A stretch of 64,000 nt of DNA, from contig JALHOP010000007.1 in the NCBI GenBank assembly GCA_022842935.1, positions 1-64,000 on the forward strand, read 5' to 3'. How positions within the stretch are numbered: the stretch's first letter is position 1; each line of letters opens with the position of its first letter. The DNA comes from Myxococcota bacterium. Lineage in GTDB: Bacteria; Myxococcota; XYA12-FULL-58-9; JALHOP01. This document shows, piece after piece, positions 53,105 through 61,550 of the stretch. Under the pieces are notes generated by a model. It did no database searches. It was not told where the DNA came from and saw only the letters and a program-made list of their open reading frames with translations. Made by a program: the position numbers and the translations under genes.

Positions 53105-54543
53105 GCAACGATATCGAATTCGAGCCGGTCATCGGTCTCGAGGTTCACGCCCAGCTTTCAACCAAGACCAAGTTGTTCTGCGGCTGCAGTACCGCTTTTG
53201 GCGCTCCGCCCAACACCAACGTGTGCGAGGTATGCACCGGCATGCCGGGTGTGTTGCCCGTGCTCAATGCACAGGCGGTGGAGCTTGCCGTGCGAGCCGG
53301 ACTCGGCCTGCACTGCACGGTGCACGAGCGCAGTCAGTGGTCGCGCAAGAACTACTTCTACCCCGATCTGCCGAAGGGCTATCAGATCAGCCAATACGAC
53401 AAGCCGATCTGTACCGGGGGTAAGCTCGACATCGAGGTCGATGGCCAGACCATGACCGTCGGCATCACGCGCATCCACATGGAAGAGGACGCGGGCAAAA
53501 ACGTCCACGATGATCTGGTCGCGGGCGCCCGCTCGTACGTCGACTTCAACCGATCGAGCGTGCCGCTGATCGAGATCGTCAGCGAACCAGATATCCGTAG
53601 CAGCGCACAAGCGGCTGCCTACATGAAAGCCATGCGGCAGCTGCTCCGTTATCTCGGAGTTTGCGACGGCAACATGGAAGAGGGCTCGTTGCGTTGCGAC
53701 GCCAACGTCTCCGTGCGTCCCAAGGGTACGGAGAAATTCGGTACCCGCGCCGAGATCAAGAACATCAACTCCTTTCGCTTCGTGCAGCAGGCCATCGACT
53801 ACGAGATCGAGCGCCAGTCCGAGCTCATCCGCGCAGGCGGCAAGGTGGTGCAGGAGACGCGTTTGTGGGACTCGCAGGCGAAGTCGACGCGCTCGATGCG
53901 CAGCAAAGAAGAGGCGCACGACTACCGCTACTTCCCGGAGCCCGATCTCCCCGATCTCGTTCTCAGGGACGGCTTCGTCGCCGAGGTTGGCAAGCGCTTG
54001 CCGGAGTTGCCAAGCGACAAGCTCACTCGCTACACGAGCAAGCTCGGGCTGTCGCCGTACGATGCGAAAATCCTCACCGAAGACGCAGAGGTCGCGGCCT
54101 TCTTCGACGCCGCGCTTGCCACGCACAAGAACACCAAGTCGATCGCCAACTGGGTGATCAACGAGGTCTTGCGTGAGCTCAAGGGCAACAGCGTCGAGAG
54201 CCTGAAGTTCAAGGGCGACGCCATTGGCGAGCTCGTCAAGCTCATCGATGACAGCACAATCAGTGGCAAGATCGCCAAAGACGTGCTCGTCGAGCTCATG
54301 GCCCACGGTGGCTCGCCACGCGCCATCGTCGACTCCAAGGGCTGGGTGCAGGTCACCGACACGGGCGCCATCGAGCCCATCGTCGATCAGGTGCTCGCCG
54401 CCAATGCGGAGTCGGTCGAGAAGTACAAGGCTGGCAAGACCAACGTCATCGGTTTCCTCGTTGGCCTCGTCATGAAGGAGAGCAAGGGGAAGGCGAACCC
54501 GGCCATGGTGAACGAGCTGCTCAAGAAGAAGATGGGCGGCTGA
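53101..54543 (+). CDS. gatB: Glutamyl-tRNA(Gln)/aspartyl-tRNA(Asn) amidotransferase subunit B
   Basis: A 480-residue GatB, the subunit that phosphorylates and amidates Glu-tRNA(Gln) or Asp-tRNA(Asn). Signature regions are [49 protein letters not shown] and [11 protein letters not shown]; the C-terminal YqeY-type tail ends [20 protein letters not shown]. The presence of the operon implies that this organism makes Gln-tRNA, Asn-tRNA or both by the indirect route. Confidence 0.95.
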
Positions 54544-54606
54544 CTCCAGCGGCAATCGCCGCGTGAGCTCCCCGTGAAGTGCTGTCGGAGTGTCGGCGGC
54601 GGCGCC

Positions 54607-55134
54607 TCAGCCAGCGCTCTGCCGAGTATCGGGCGCAATCAAGCCGAGCGGCATGGCGCGCCCGGGGTTGCCGATCACCAAGCTGTCGGGTGGCACGTCA
54701 CTGACGACGACCGTGCCGGCCGAGACAGCGGAGTTCTTGCCGATGCGGACCCCGGGCCGGATGGTGACCCCATGGGCCAGCCAGACATTGTCTTCGATGA
54801 CGATGGGGTCGCCGCCTTCGTCGCTGATGAGGACGGCCGAGGCGATGAGGCAGTCGCGCCCGATGCGTATCGATGTATGGGCGTCGTAAATCGAGCCCGC
54901 GTTGATCATACACGACGAGCCGATGGTTAGTTCGCCGCCGGTGCGAGCGACCAGACGTGTGGGAACCAGACCGCGCATGAACGCGACGCGATCAGCGATT
55001 GTGATCCGCCCGAGCGGACTGACCTCGACACGGCCATAGGTGCCGACGTTGTACCCCACGGCGCAGCCGCGCAGCTGCAGCCGCGCATACACGACAGTGA
55101 CGATCCGCTTGATGCGGCCCAGGTGACGATTCAT
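54607..55134 (-). CDS. Left-handed beta-helix acyltransferase (second)
   Basis: A 175-residue LbH acyltransferase of the WcaF/maltose O-acetyltransferase type. Hexapeptide repeats are seen in ITIADRVAF, LTIGSSCMINAGSIYDAH, IRIGRDCLIASAVLISDEG and HGVTIRPGVRIGKNSAVSAG. The His in WLAHGVTI is the likely catalytic base, and NPGRAMP is the usual closing turn. It is the last gene of the six-gene operon and overlaps the previous acyltransferase by four bases (ATGA). The two enzymes are paralogues but share little outside the repeat. Confidence 0.87.
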   Translation of the reverse strand: MNRHLGRIKRIVTVVYARLQLRGCAVGYNVGTYGRVEVSPLGRITIADRVAFMRGLVPTRLVARTGGELTIGSSCMINAGSIYDAHTSIRIGRDCLIASAVLISDEGGDPIVIEDNVWLAHGVTIRPGVRIGKNSAVSAGTVVVSDVPPDSLVIGNPGRAMPLGLIAPDTRQSAG

Positions 55135-55640
55135 ACGCGCACCGGCCTTGCGGGATTGCCTGCGACCACGACGCCCGCGGGGACCCGCCGAGTTACGACC
55201 GCGCCGGGTTGGACCTTGGCGCCGGCACCAATGGTGACGCCAGGCAAGACGATGGCGCGCTCACCCAGCTCGACGCCCTCCTCGATGACGATCGGGTGGG
55301 GCGGCGGACGCTCGTGACGGTTACCGTGCAGGGAGTGGAAGTTCGAATCCATGACCTTCACGAAGGGTCCAATCCGAGTGTTGTCGCCGATGATGATGGA
55401 TTGGCTGGTCTCGATGGAGACGCCCTCGCTGAGCAGACAACGAGCGCCGATATGGAGCTCGGCACCAGGGAAGGTGCGTAGCTCGATGCCAACCTTGCCG
55501 CCGTCGAGTTTGCTATCGCGGCCAACGACGACCTTCCCAGGGCCGTGCAGCCATAATCGGCCCACGATCACAACGTCGTTTTTGGCGGCGCGCAGTCGCC
55601 GTCCGGCCATCATGTTGGTGAAGCGGGTCCAAAGGTTCAT
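55131..55640 (-). CDS. Left-handed beta-helix acyltransferase (first)
   Basis: A 169-residue LbH acyltransferase. Repeats are LHIGARCLLSEGVSIETS, IIGDNTRIGPFVKVMDSNFH and IVLPGVTIGAGAKVQPG. DSNFHSLHGNRHERPP has the CysE/WcaJ-like His-rich loop with the active-site His, and AGNPARPVRV ends the protein. It should move an acetyl or larger acyl group, perhaps from the acyl carrier protein in the same operon, to a hydroxyl or amine. It overlaps asnB by four bases. Confidence 0.87.
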   Translation of the reverse strand: MNLWTRFTNMMAGRRLRAAKNDVVIVGRLWLHGPGKVVVGRDSKLDGGKVGIELRTFPGAELHIGARCLLSEGVSIETSQSIIIGDNTRIGPFVKVMDSNFHSLHGNRHERPPPHPIVIEEGVELGERAIVLPGVTIGAGAKVQPGAVVTRRVPAGVVVAGNPARPVRV

Positions 55641-57631
55641 GCTGCTTCGTTGATGTCCGTTTTCAAGGACACTGGTGGGGGTTCTCGGATCTGCGCCACG
55701 AAATCGCGGTACAGTATCTGCGTCGAGAGTACGGCGACGATGGCCATGTTGTCGAAGTTCGAGAATTGAGTCGCATCGCCCCGGTGGGTCGCCTTACTCC
55801 ACAGCTGAGCGACAGCCTTGGCGTCGAAGACACCGGCGGCCTCGACCGCAGTCGGCGTCATGAGCTCGTCCACCCATTCAGGGCGCCCGGCGCCAGCGAA
55901 GGCCAGCGCGTCGGGGGCGCGATACGGCTGCTTCGGACGCTCCCGTATACTCTCGGGCACGAGCTCACGCGCGGCTGCCTTCAACACGTGTTTCTCGTCG
56001 AGGACCGCGAGCTTGTAGGCGTCAGGGAAGCTATTGGCGAGGGCCATGACCTCTTTGTCGAGGAACGGGAAGCGTCCTTCAACGGAGCTTGCCATCAGCA
56101 TGCGGTCGCCTTGGGACGACAAGAGATAACCTGACAGCAAGGTGCGCATCTCGAGATACTGATCTTGGGCGAGCGGCGTCCAGCCGCGGAACTCGCCGGG
56201 CAAATCGGCGAGCAGCTCGGCCACGACGTCGTGGGTCCCCACCGCGTCGCGCTGCGCGTGCCCGAACAGTCGCTTCAACGCGGCGGCGCTGGCCCAGCGC
56301 GGATGATGCGCGAATCCCGGTTCGAGGTGGCGGTCGAGACCGCGACCGAAGAACTGACGAGCGCTCGCCTGTTGCGCCACAGGGGAGCGCGCAAGGTAAG
56401 GGTAGAGACGCTCGAGCAAGCGGTGGCGGAAGGTGGACTCCGGCCGCCGCGCCCAGAAGCGACGCACTTTGCCCTCGCGAAACAGGTCGTAGCCCGCGAG
56501 CACCTCGTCGGCACCTTCGCCCGTGAGGACCACCTTGACGCCGCGTTCGCGAACAAGCTGTGCGAGCAAGTAGAGAGGGGCGGGGCCATTCCGCAGGATC
56601 GGTCGCTCCGTGTGCCAGATGGTCTTCGGGAAGACGTCCGCGATCTCGCGTGCGTGAACGACGATGTCCGCGTGATCGGTACCCAGGTGGTCCACCATGA
56701 CGCGCTGGTAACTCGTCTCGTCATATTCGGCGTCCGCGAAGCGCAACGAAAACGTGGTGAAGCCGAAGGGCTTGGCGCGCTTTGCTAGCGACGCGATCAC
56801 GCTGCTGTCGAGTCCACCCGACAGGCAGCTGCCCACGGCTACATCGGCGCGCAACATGCGCACAGCTGTCGCTCGCTCGAGCGCCTCGCGAAGCGCCACC
56901 GCCGCGTCGGCCAGGCTCCCACGAAACTTGTCGACGTCCCCGCGTGGGTAGCGCGGCTCGAAGTAGGCGACCTCGCGTACCGGACGGTCGGGTTGGTAGA
57001 CCCGCACATGCCCCGGCCGCAGCTCCTGCACCCCGCGAAACACGCTGCGTGGCGGCACGACGCTCCAGAACGTGAACGTCTGCTCGAGCCCAATCGGGTC
57101 CAAAGCGCGCGGTAGCTCCGGCATGCCCGCAAAAAGTGCCTTCACCTCGCTCGCGAACGCCAAACGTCCATCGTGCTCCGCGTAGTAGATGGGACGTACG
57201 CCAACGCGGTCGCGACAGAGCACGAGAGTGTCCGTTCTCGAGTCCCACAACGCGATGGCCCATTGTCCGTTGAAGCGGTCAAAAGCCGCTTCGCCCCATT
57301 GTTCCCATGCGTGGACGATGATCTCGGTGTCGCTCTTGGTGGCGAACTGGTGCCCGTGTCCCTCGAGCTCACCACGAAGCTCGACATAGTTGAAGATCTC
57401 TCCGTTGAAGACGACCCAGAGCTCACGCGTCTCGTTGGCGAGCGGCTGCTGCCCAGTCGTAAGGTCGATGATGGAGAGGCGAGCGTGTGCGAGACCAGCT
57501 CGACGGTCACGGTAGATGCCGAGCTCGTCCGGGCCGCGATGAGCCATGCTTCCAAGCATACGTTCGAGGCGCTCCCGCCTCACTGGCTCTGGACGGCCTC
57601 GCAGATCGACGATGCCCGCGATCCCACACAC
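55637..57631 (-). CDS. asnB: AsnB-like glutamine-hydrolysing asparagine synthetase
   Basis: A 664-residue amidotransferase. The N-terminal glutaminase has Cys2 (MCGIAGIVDLRGRPEP), RLSIIDLTTGQQPL and NGEIFNY. The C-terminal synthetase has the PP-loop GSCLSGGLDSSVIASLA and LTGEGADEVLAGYD. Within this operon it probably amidates a pathway intermediate rather than free aspartate, as AsnB paralogues do in many natural-product and polysaccharide clusters; that is inferred from position only. One base separates it from the ACP gene. Confidence 0.9.
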   Translation of the reverse strand: MCGIAGIVDLRGRPEPVRRERLERMLGSMAHRGPDELGIYRDRRAGLAHARLSIIDLTTGQQPLANETRELWVVFNGEIFNYVELRGELEGHGHQFATKSDTEIIVHAWEQWGEAAFDRFNGQWAIALWDSRTDTLVLCRDRVGVRPIYYAEHDGRLAFASEVKALFAGMPELPRALDPIGLEQTFTFWSVVPPRSVFRGVQELRPGHVRVYQPDRPVREVAYFEPRYPRGDVDKFRGSLADAAVALREALERATAVRMLRADVAVGSCLSGGLDSSVIASLAKRAKPFGFTTFSLRFADAEYDETSYQRVMVDHLGTDHADIVVHAREIADVFPKTIWHTERPILRNGPAPLYLLAQLVRERGVKVVLTGEGADEVLAGYDLFREGKVRRFWARRPESTFRHRLLERLYPYLARSPVAQQASARQFFGRGLDRHLEPGFAHHPRWASAAALKRLFGHAQRDAVGTHDVVAELLADLPGEFRGWTPLAQDQYLEMRTLLSGYLLSSQGDRMLMASSVEGRFPFLDKEVMALANSFPDAYKLAVLDEKHVLKAAARELVPESIRERPKQPYRAPDALAFAGAGRPEWVDELMTPTAVEAAGVFDAKAVAQLWSKATHRGDATQFSNFDNMAIVAVLSTQILYRDFVAQIREPPPVSLKTDINEAA

Positions 57632-57632
57632 C

Positions 57633-57908
57633 TTATTGACCGAGCTTTCGCCGAACGTAGGCCGCGATGTTTTCGACGCTGTCGAGATTGGCTGGGACCA
57701 TCTCGGCGTCAGCGACCTTGAGCTTGAACTCCTCCTCGATGAACATGATGATCTCGAGGACCCCGGTGGAGTCGACGATGCCCCCGTCGAGGAGAGAGGC
57801 CGAGTCGACCAGGGCGCTCGCGTCCGCGACGTAGAAGTTCCTTACGATGAAGGAACGCACTTTCTCCTTCGGGGTCGCTTCCGCGGAAACATCGAGTTGG
57901 GAGCTCAT
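57633..57908 (-). CDS. Acyl carrier protein
   Basis: A 91-residue carrier protein. The phosphopantetheine attachment site is DGGIVDSTGVLEIIMFIEEE, with the Ser at about residue 47 (DST rather than the DSL of fatty-acid ACP). The remaining helices, VRSFIVRNFYV and VENIAAYVRRKL, fit a four-helix ACP. It should hold an acyl group as a thioester after loading by the adjacent AMP ligase. The preceding ligase stop lies 25 bases upstream. Confidence 0.92.
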   Translation of the reverse strand: MSSQLDVSAEATPKEKVRSFIVRNFYVADASALVDSASLLDGGIVDSTGVLEIIMFIEEEFKLKVADAEMVPANLDSVENIAAYVRRKLGQ

Positions 57909-57933
57909 TGCTAGTTGACTCTTCTCGGGCCGG

Positions 57934-59514
57934 TCATCGTAGGCCCGCTTTCGTGATCTTGCCGGTCGTCGTTTTGGGGAGCTCGGACAGGAGCTCGACG
58001 TGTTTGGGCACCATGAAGCTTTCGAGGCGCTTCTGGCACTCGCGGACGATGTCCTTGGCCGTGAGGGTGGATCCGCTTTCGAGGACTACGAAAGCCTTGA
58101 TGGCCTGACCCAATATGTCGTCAGGAACACCGATAACGGCCGCCTCGCGGACACCAGCGATGTTCATGAGCGTGGACTCGACTTCTTTGGGGGCCACTTT
58201 TTCGGCGCGTGTCTTGATGATGTCGTCCATGCGCGACACGAAGTAGAGGTAGCCTTCGTCATCGAGACGGCAGAGATCGCCAGTGTAGAGAACCTGCTCG
58301 CCTGGCAGGGGGCCGGGCCTTAAGACCCGCGCGGTCTCTTCTGGCTTCTCCCAATATCCGCGCATGACTGTGGCGCCGCGGATGACGAGTTGGCCAACGA
58401 CGTTGGGCCCAACCTTGTTGCCCGCCTCGTCGACGAGCCAGAGCTCGGTGTTTGGGATAGCGATGCCCACGCTCGACGGCTTTCGGGCAAGGTCGTCTGG
58501 TGGCAGATAGGTGCAGCGCTTGCACTCTGTGAGCCCGTACATGGAATAGATTCGCGCGGCCGGAAAGAAACGCCGCAAGGCCGCGACGTGCTTCTCGAGG
58601 AGCGCGGCCGCGGTGTTGGTCACGTAGCGAACGGACGGCAAGTCGAGCAGCGACTGGTCGGTCATACCGGCGAGCACCGCGAACATGGTCGGTACACCCG
58701 GGAACCCCGTGACCCTTTCGTCTGCCATGACGGACAGTATCTGCGCTGGGTACGCGAAGCTCCGCTCGAGTATCAGTCGTCCACCGACCGCGAACGTCAT
58801 GATCATCTGATAAAGACCGTAGTTGAACGCGAGCGGTAAGACCCCGAGGACGACATCGTCTGCGGTCATGCCGAGAAGTGTCGTGATCGAGCTCGAGGCG
58901 GCGAGCATGTTGCGGTGGGTGAGCATGACGCCTTTCGGATCCCCGGTACTGCCGCTCGTATAGATGATCGCCGCGAGGTCGATATCGAGGTTGTGTCGGG
59001 GCGGCGCCCCGTTCGCGGGTGCATCGAGGGCGGCCGACCACGGGATGGCGTTCCGAACTCCCGTAACCTCGGCGTGGGTCGCGCCCGCGACGATGGTATG
59101 ACCCAAATGAGCCGCTTTGGCGCTGGCGCTGGCGACGACGGTCGCGAGGTGAGCTTCGGTGACCAGCACCTTGGCCCGGCAGTCGTTGAGCAAGTAGGCG
59201 AGCTTCTCCTGTTTGGTCAGCGGATTGATGATGATGGGGACGGCGTTGGCCTTTAGCGCTGCCCAAAAAGAAACGACGGTTTCGACCGAATTGTCCGCAA
59301 AAACGAGCACGCGATCGCCGCGTGTGACACCAAGGCGCTCGAGAGTATGTGCAACGCGGTTGGCCTGCTGATCGAGCTCCGCGTAGGTGGTTCGGTTGCC
59401 CTTTGCGACCAGGGCCACTTTGTCGGGGTGACGAATCGCCGCTGTTTCGATGAAGTCATGCAACTGAGGCGTTGCGCGGTGGTGCGTCGCTGGCAGTGGC
59501 GCTAGCGCGTTCAA
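57934..59514 (-). CDS. AMP-dependent acyl ligase
   Basis: A 526-residue adenylate-forming enzyme (ANL superfamily). The P-loop is IIYTSGSTGDPKGVMLTH, the hinge region YTGDLCRLDDEGYLYFVSR and the catalytic Lys lies in LPKTTTGKITKAGL at the C-terminus. YGLTECKRCTYLPP is the A5-type motif; its CKRC is unusual and may line the acid-binding pocket. It should activate a carboxylic acid and pass it to the ACP. I start it at TTG 59514, which shares bases with the nadE-like stop (TTGA), so the two are coupled. The longer frame upstream overlaps the previous gene. Confidence 0.9.
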   Translation of the reverse strand: MNALAPLPATHHRATPQLHDFIETAAIRHPDKVALVAKGNRTTYAELDQQANRVAHTLERLGVTRGDRVLVFADNSVETVVSFWAALKANAVPIIINPLTKQEKLAYLLNDCRAKVLVTEAHLATVVASASAKAAHLGHTIVAGATHAEVTGVRNAIPWSAALDAPANGAPPRHNLDIDLAAIIYTSGSTGDPKGVMLTHRNMLAASSSITTLLGMTADDVVLGVLPLAFNYGLYQMIMTFAVGGRLILERSFAYPAQILSVMADERVTGFPGVPTMFAVLAGMTDQSLLDLPSVRYVTNTAAALLEKHVAALRRFFPAARIYSMYGLTECKRCTYLPPDDLARKPSSVGIAIPNTELWLVDEAGNKVGPNVVGQLVIRGATVMRGYWEKPEETARVLRPGPLPGEQVLYTGDLCRLDDEGYLYFVSRMDDIIKTRAEKVAPKEVESTLMNIAGVREAAVIGVPDDILGQAIKAFVVLESGSTLTAKDIVRECQKRLESFMVPKHVELLSELPKTTTGKITKAGLR

Positions 59515-60476
59515 GTGGGCTCCACGAGCTTGGGCGGGCTGTGGAGGTAAGCCGCGAAGCGGCGCTTGCTTTGGATGTCCTTGTAGACCCGCTCGAGCTG
59601 TTCGGTCGTGATGCCGATGACGGGGGCGGCTTCGGCCGCCGGCACTTGATGGTTCCACGCGTAGAGACAGAGGTCCATGCGGTCATACGGCAGCGCGAAG
59701 TAAAACTCTTCTTGGGTCTGCGGCATCGAGTAGGTGTCAGTCGTGGGTGTGCGGGAGCGAATCTCTTCCGGCACGCCCAATGCCTCGGCGAGCGCGTAAA
59801 CCTGCGACTTATAGAGGTGCGCGATGGGCTTTAAGTCCGCCGCGCCATCGCCCAGCTTCACGAAGAATCCCTGGTCGTATTCGAGCAGATTGGGGGTGCC
59901 CGCTACAGCGTACATGAGTCTGTCCGCATGATAATATTCGGTCATCTTGCGGACGCGCTGCTTGTAGTTGGTCGCTGCGACGAGCTGCAGGTAAGCCGCG
60001 GGTGGCATGCGCTCTGTCATTTGGCGACCGTCGGGTGCTTGAACCGTGAGGCGGTAGATGTTGAGGCGATCGCTATCCAAGATCGACGGCAGCGTGATCT
60101 TGCACTTCCATCCATCGCCGTAGTCCGGAAAAACGGAGCGGATCGCCTCGTTCTGACGCGCGTAACAGCCGGCGGCCTCGAGCGCTGGAGCGAGATTTTC
60201 GGTGATCGCGTCGATCCCCATCGCACGGGCGAGCGCCTTGCCGAGAATCAACGCATCATCGCTCGAGTGGTGCTCTGGCATGAACAGCCCGAGGACGCGC
60301 TCCTTGCCGAGGGCGCGCACCGCAAGCGCTGCGGTGACCGAGCTGTCGATGCCGCCCGAAAGGCCAACCACGATACCGCGACGCTTCAGCTCACCAACGC
60401 TTGCGCGGATGAAAACGCAGATGCGTTCGATTTCGCGTTGGGAATCGATCTTAAGGGCACTCTTTGCGAAGGCCAC
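59511..60476 (-). CDS. NadE-like ATP-pyrophosphatase amide synthetase
   Basis: A protein of about 321 residues and the first gene of the operon, from GTG 60476. The PP-loop GLSGGIDSS (about residues 38-46) and the downstream FVKLGDGAADLKPIAHLYKS plus RSRTPTTDTYSMPQTQEE are NadE features. Compared with the usual NAD synthetase it has an insertion of about 50 residues (about 95-145, with VFPDYGDGWKCKITLPSILD). Position with an acyl ligase, ACP and AsnB suggests amide formation in a dedicated pathway, but plain NAD synthesis cannot be excluded. Confidence 0.8.
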   Translation of the reverse strand: MAFAKSALKIDSQREIERICVFIRASVGELKRRGIVVGLSGGIDSSVTAALAVRALGKERVLGLFMPEHHSSDDALILGKALARAMGIDAITENLAPALEAAGCYARQNEAIRSVFPDYGDGWKCKITLPSILDSDRLNIYRLTVQAPDGRQMTERMPPAAYLQLVAATNYKQRVRKMTEYYHADRLMYAVAGTPNLLEYDQGFFVKLGDGAADLKPIAHLYKSQVYALAEALGVPEEIRSRTPTTDTYSMPQTQEEFYFALPYDRMDLCLYAWNHQVPAAEAAPVIGITTEQLERVYKDIQSKRRFAAYLHSPPKLVEPT

Positions 60477-60808
60477 GCGTGCAATCCGCCGCGGGTTGCG
60501 CGGCGTCCTCAGGGGCGCACTTGGGGGACAAGGCGCACCCAAGAGCATACACCGGCACGCTCGCGTTTTGTGCAATAGCTTCGCGAGGTCACCGCCGTCG
60601 GCTCCAAGCCCTGGTCACAACGGGGGTTTTCGACACGGGTGCGCGCTCGGCCGACGTGACGCGTCGCACTACTACTTTGTGTCAATCGTCATTTCCCGCC
60701 TTGTCGGAGGCGATCCCCACGCGCATAACAAGGCCCTCGGGTTAGCACTGCATGGTTTCGACTTCGGTTGTCCGCGAAGTCTCTGGCAAGCGTGTTCGGG
60801 AGGGGAAC
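60477..60808. promoter_or_regulatory. Divergent intergenic region with a candidate + strand promoter
   Basis: This 332-base gap separates the nadE-like operon from the next gene. On the + strand, TTGTCG (60701-60706), a 17-base spacer and CATAAC (60724-60729) form a fair promoter for the gene at 60809. On the reverse strand, TATGCT (rc of 60544-60549) is a possible -10 for the nadE-like operon with an untranslated leader of about 60 bases. I see no tRNA, riboswitch or extra gene. Confidence 0.4.
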
Positions 60809-61399
60809 ATGGACTTCGAGCGTACGAAGGGCCGGCAGGGTTCGTCGCCAGCGCATGGTCTGATCAACGCTGCGGCGCGCGTCATGTCTGCCAAACGCCC
60901 AGGCTCTCCGTTCGATGCACTCTACGCCTTGCTCACCGGCAACGCCTTCGAGGGAGGCGCATCACAGCGCAAGCTCGACATGAGCATGCGGTACGTCGAG
61001 CACGTGCTCGGTATGTACAGCCACCTGCCGGTCGTCGACGCGCTGCCCAAAGTGGTCGATGCTTTGTTTGCGTACACGGCGATCGACTCGACCTTGCGCG
61101 CGGCGCTGACTGGTCACGTCGCCGGTGCCGAGGGCAGTCACGGCGTGAGTTACGAGCTCGCGCACCAGGTTCGCGAGCGTGTGCGCCAGAGCCTCGCGAC
61201 ACATCTGGCATGGCGGCGTGACGTGAAAGACGAGTCCATTCTGGCTGGCCTCGAGCTCGACGACGTCGTCGTGCAGTTCACGCGGACGGTGCGTGATGTG
61301 TTCAGCCGGTCCTTGCGTGAGGGGGCTGCGATTCTCGCTGACCCGCAGACCCGGGACGATGTCGCAAGACGATGTCTTTCTGTCCTTGCTGGCCACTGA
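60809..61399 (+). CDS. Hypothetical protein
   Basis: A 196-residue all-alpha soluble protein starting MDFERTKGRQGSSPAHGLIN, with GGGAGGGG six bases before the ATG at 60809, which decides the start. Helical segments include KLDMSMRYVEHVLGMYSHL, LPKVVDALFAYTAIDSTLRA and VVVQFTRTVRDVFSRSL. No domain recognised. The 61400-61550 stretch downstream probably holds the RND operon promoter, but I see no clear consensus in it. Confidence 0.65.
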   Translation: MDFERTKGRQGSSPAHGLINAAARVMSAKRPGSPFDALYALLTGNAFEGGASQRKLDMSMRYVEHVLGMYSHLPVVDALPKVVDALFAYTAIDSTLRAALTGHVAGAEGSHGVSYELAHQVRERVRQSLATHLAWRRDVKDESILAGLELDDVVVQFTRTVRDVFSRSLREGAAILADPQTRDDVARRCLSVLAGH

Positions 61400-61550
61400 T
61401 CCATTGCCGAATCGTGTGATCTAAGGCAATTTAGCGCGGCTCGTCCGAGTGGCGATCGCCCGCCCGTTTCTTGTCGTCATTCGAGAAAACACCAAATTTA
61501 CGAGCACGTTTGGTGACTCAGGGCGCGGTACGCGCAGCGGATAGAGAACT

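Noticed and set aside
53158-54555. A 465-codon frame antisense to gatB
   Set aside because: gatB is certain and the antisense protein is composition-driven (Leu/Val/Asp/His) with no motif.
60477-60808. A tRNA or riboswitch in the divergent gap
   Set aside because: No cloverleaf, CCA-type end or recognisable riboswitch core could be found by eye; only promoter-like boxes.
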